From: Clostridia bacterium
GTDB taxonomy: Bacteria; Bacillota; Clostridia; Oscillospirales; Ruminococcaceae
Direction of reading: 5' to 3'
Length of the DNA stretch: 64,000 nucleotides
Assembly (NCBI GenBank): GCA_009929695.1
Contig: RZZW01000006.1
Location: 1 to 64,000 of the forward strand
Below are positions 63,206-64,000 of this stretch, piece by piece. The translations under genes were made by a program, and so were the position numbers. Position 1 is the first letter of the stretch; each line of letters starts with the position of its first letter. The notes below the pieces were generated by a model. The model was not told the origin of the DNA, ran no database searches, and saw nothing but the letters and a program-made list of their open reading frames with translations.

Positions 63206-63901
63206 TTACACTCCATCTATAAGCTGCCAAAGGCTAGTGTCTTTTGGCAGCTCTTTTAAGTTTTCGGCTATTTTGTCTAGCTGATGTGCGTCGGAAGAGG
63301 TGACAACGCTGCACTCGCGCGGGACGAAGCCTTTTTGTAAAAGGGGGTCAAGGCGGGCGGGGAATTTCACCTCTATTGTGTCGAAAACAATGTCGTCGGG
63401 AAAGAAGCCTAGCACGGATAATATCGAATAGCTGTCCGCGTCGATGTGGGCGGGGACGCATATGCCTCCGGCAGCTTCGCACGCGGCTTTGACTTCGTAT
63501 ATGTCCATGTCGAGCGCGCCCGTCAGCAGCTTTGGCACTGTGCGCAAAATTTCGTCGTTTTCGTCCATCACAAGCTGTCTGCCCCATATTTCCTCGTCAT
63601 ACGGAAAAGCGGGCAGGTGTTCATATAAAAGCTCGCTGAATTTAAGCGCCGTGTCAACGGTTGAGAAATAGCACAAAACGTGAATTTCTTCCTGCGTGTT
63701 TACCTCGATGCCGGGCAAAAGCTTAAGGTCATACGCGTCGCACGCGGCTTTCACAGCGGGCAGATTAAGTGCGCTGTTGTGATCCGTCACGGCGATAATA
63801 TCCGCCCCCGCAAGCTTCGCCATGCCAGCCACATTAGCGGGCGTCATGTCGTCATTGGCGCAGGGAGACAGCGCAGAATGAATGTGCAAGTCATATTTCA
63901 T
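63206..63901 (-). CDS. PHP-domain metal-dependent phosphoesterase
   Basis: This 231-residue protein has the PHP metal-site motifs in order: YDLHIHSALSPC, AVTDHNSA, LLPGIEVNTQEEIHVLCYF, VPAHIDADSYS and VTSSDAHQL. It resembles the RNase AM/YciV-like and hydrogenase-cluster PHP proteins, whose substrates are small nucleotides or unknown. GGAGG precedes the ATG. Upstream lies a repeat and then the window edge, so its operon partners cannot be seen. Confidence 0.88.
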   Translation of the reverse strand: MKYDLHIHSALSPCANDDMTPANVAGMAKLAGADIIAVTDHNSALNLPAVKAACDAYDLKLLPGIEVNTQEEIHVLCYFSTVDTALKFSELLYEHLPAFPYDEEIWGRQLVMDENDEILRTVPKLLTGALDMDIYEVKAACEAAGGICVPAHIDADSYSILSVLGFFPDDIVFDTIEVKFPARLDPLLQKGFVPRECSVVTSSDAHQLDKIAENLKELPKDTSLWQLIDGV

Positions 63902-63922
63902 GTCGACGCAGCCTCCATTTCA

Positions 63923-64000
63923 AAATAAGAAATAAGAGAGAAGAAAGAAGAAGTAAGGAGTGAAACCTGCGGTTTCAAATTTTATTTCTTTTTTATTCTT
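63923..64000. repeat. AAGAAAGAAG-family repeat, cut by the window edge
   Basis: AAGAGAGAAGAAAGAAGAAG, TAAGGAG and the hairpin TGAAACCTGCGGTTTCA repeat the left side of 15896-16032 almost exactly; the right arm begins ATTTCTTTTTTATTC at the edge. Confidence 0.75.

Overview
The window looks like a chromosomal segment of an anaerobic, probably spore-forming member of the Clostridia (Oscillospiraceae/Ruminococcaceae-like). This is inferred from a low-GC Gram-positive style atp operon, SpoIID, YesM/YesN-type two-component systems, a sortase-type surface protein, overlapping ATGA gene junctions, strong AGGAGG ribosome sites, and intergenic spaces packed with long palindromic repeats. No ribosomal RNA gene or other taxonomic marker is present, so the assignment is inference.

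Layout. 0.3-7.6 kb: a complete minus-strand F-type ATP synthase operon (atpZ-like, atpI, B, E, F, H, A, G, D, C) whose c subunit carries a two-carboxylate ion-site pattern. 7.7-12.1 kb: DUF1846 protein, UppP, exonuclease III and a CPBP protease. 12.2-14.3 kb: a small regulon with a secreted protein, an ECF sigma factor and a membrane anti-sigma-like protein; the secreted-protein gene and the sigma operon each have the promoter TGTAAC-N16-CGTR, and the two non-sigma proteins share a C-terminal motif. 14.4-22.2 kb: two MATE exporters, ClpB with a ribbon-helix-helix partner gene, a possible 46-residue acidic protein and a WYL regulator. 22.3-22.6 kb: tRNA-Glu, tRNA-Asn and a CAT-anticodon tRNA. 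22.9-31.5 kb: a damaged zone with a frameshifted AgrC/AgrA-like kinase and LytTR regulator, a frameshifted and deleted sortase-anchored beta-helix protein, intact azlCD, and a GGDEF gene with an internal deletion. 31.6-33.0 kb: a DtxR/MntR-like regulator, a DUF454 protein and a flavodoxin, with the motif GTTAG-N6-CTAAC upstream of the last two.

33.5-43.6 kb is a rhamnogalacturonan/galacturonide-use cluster: lipoprotein and two permeases of an ABC importer (no ATPase), GH4 alpha-galacturonidase with the CHEV motif, YesM-type kinase, YesN-type regulator, GH105 unsaturated-galacturonyl hydrolase and a Gfo/Idh/MocA dehydrogenase. 43.6-51.3 kb, on the minus strand: an orphan TRAP binding protein with no normal start codon, then a monosaccharide ABC importer (binding protein, permease, double ATPase) next to its own kinase/regulator pair. 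51.4-52.9 kb: remains of mobile elements beside tRNA-Leu. 53-64 kb: a holin-like protein overlapping spoIID, citrate synthase, a membrane protein, TrkH/KtrB, MurC, a CCA-adding-enzyme-like protein lacking its catalytic head, a HAD phosphatase, a deoxyinosine glycosylase-like protein, shikimate kinase, DUF3781 and a PHP protein.

The intergenic spaces hold at least four repeat families. The most striking is bounded by GTAGGG...CCCTAC: full copies are about 50-80 bp, each half is itself a palindrome, and the core sequence differs between loci while the two halves of one element match each other.
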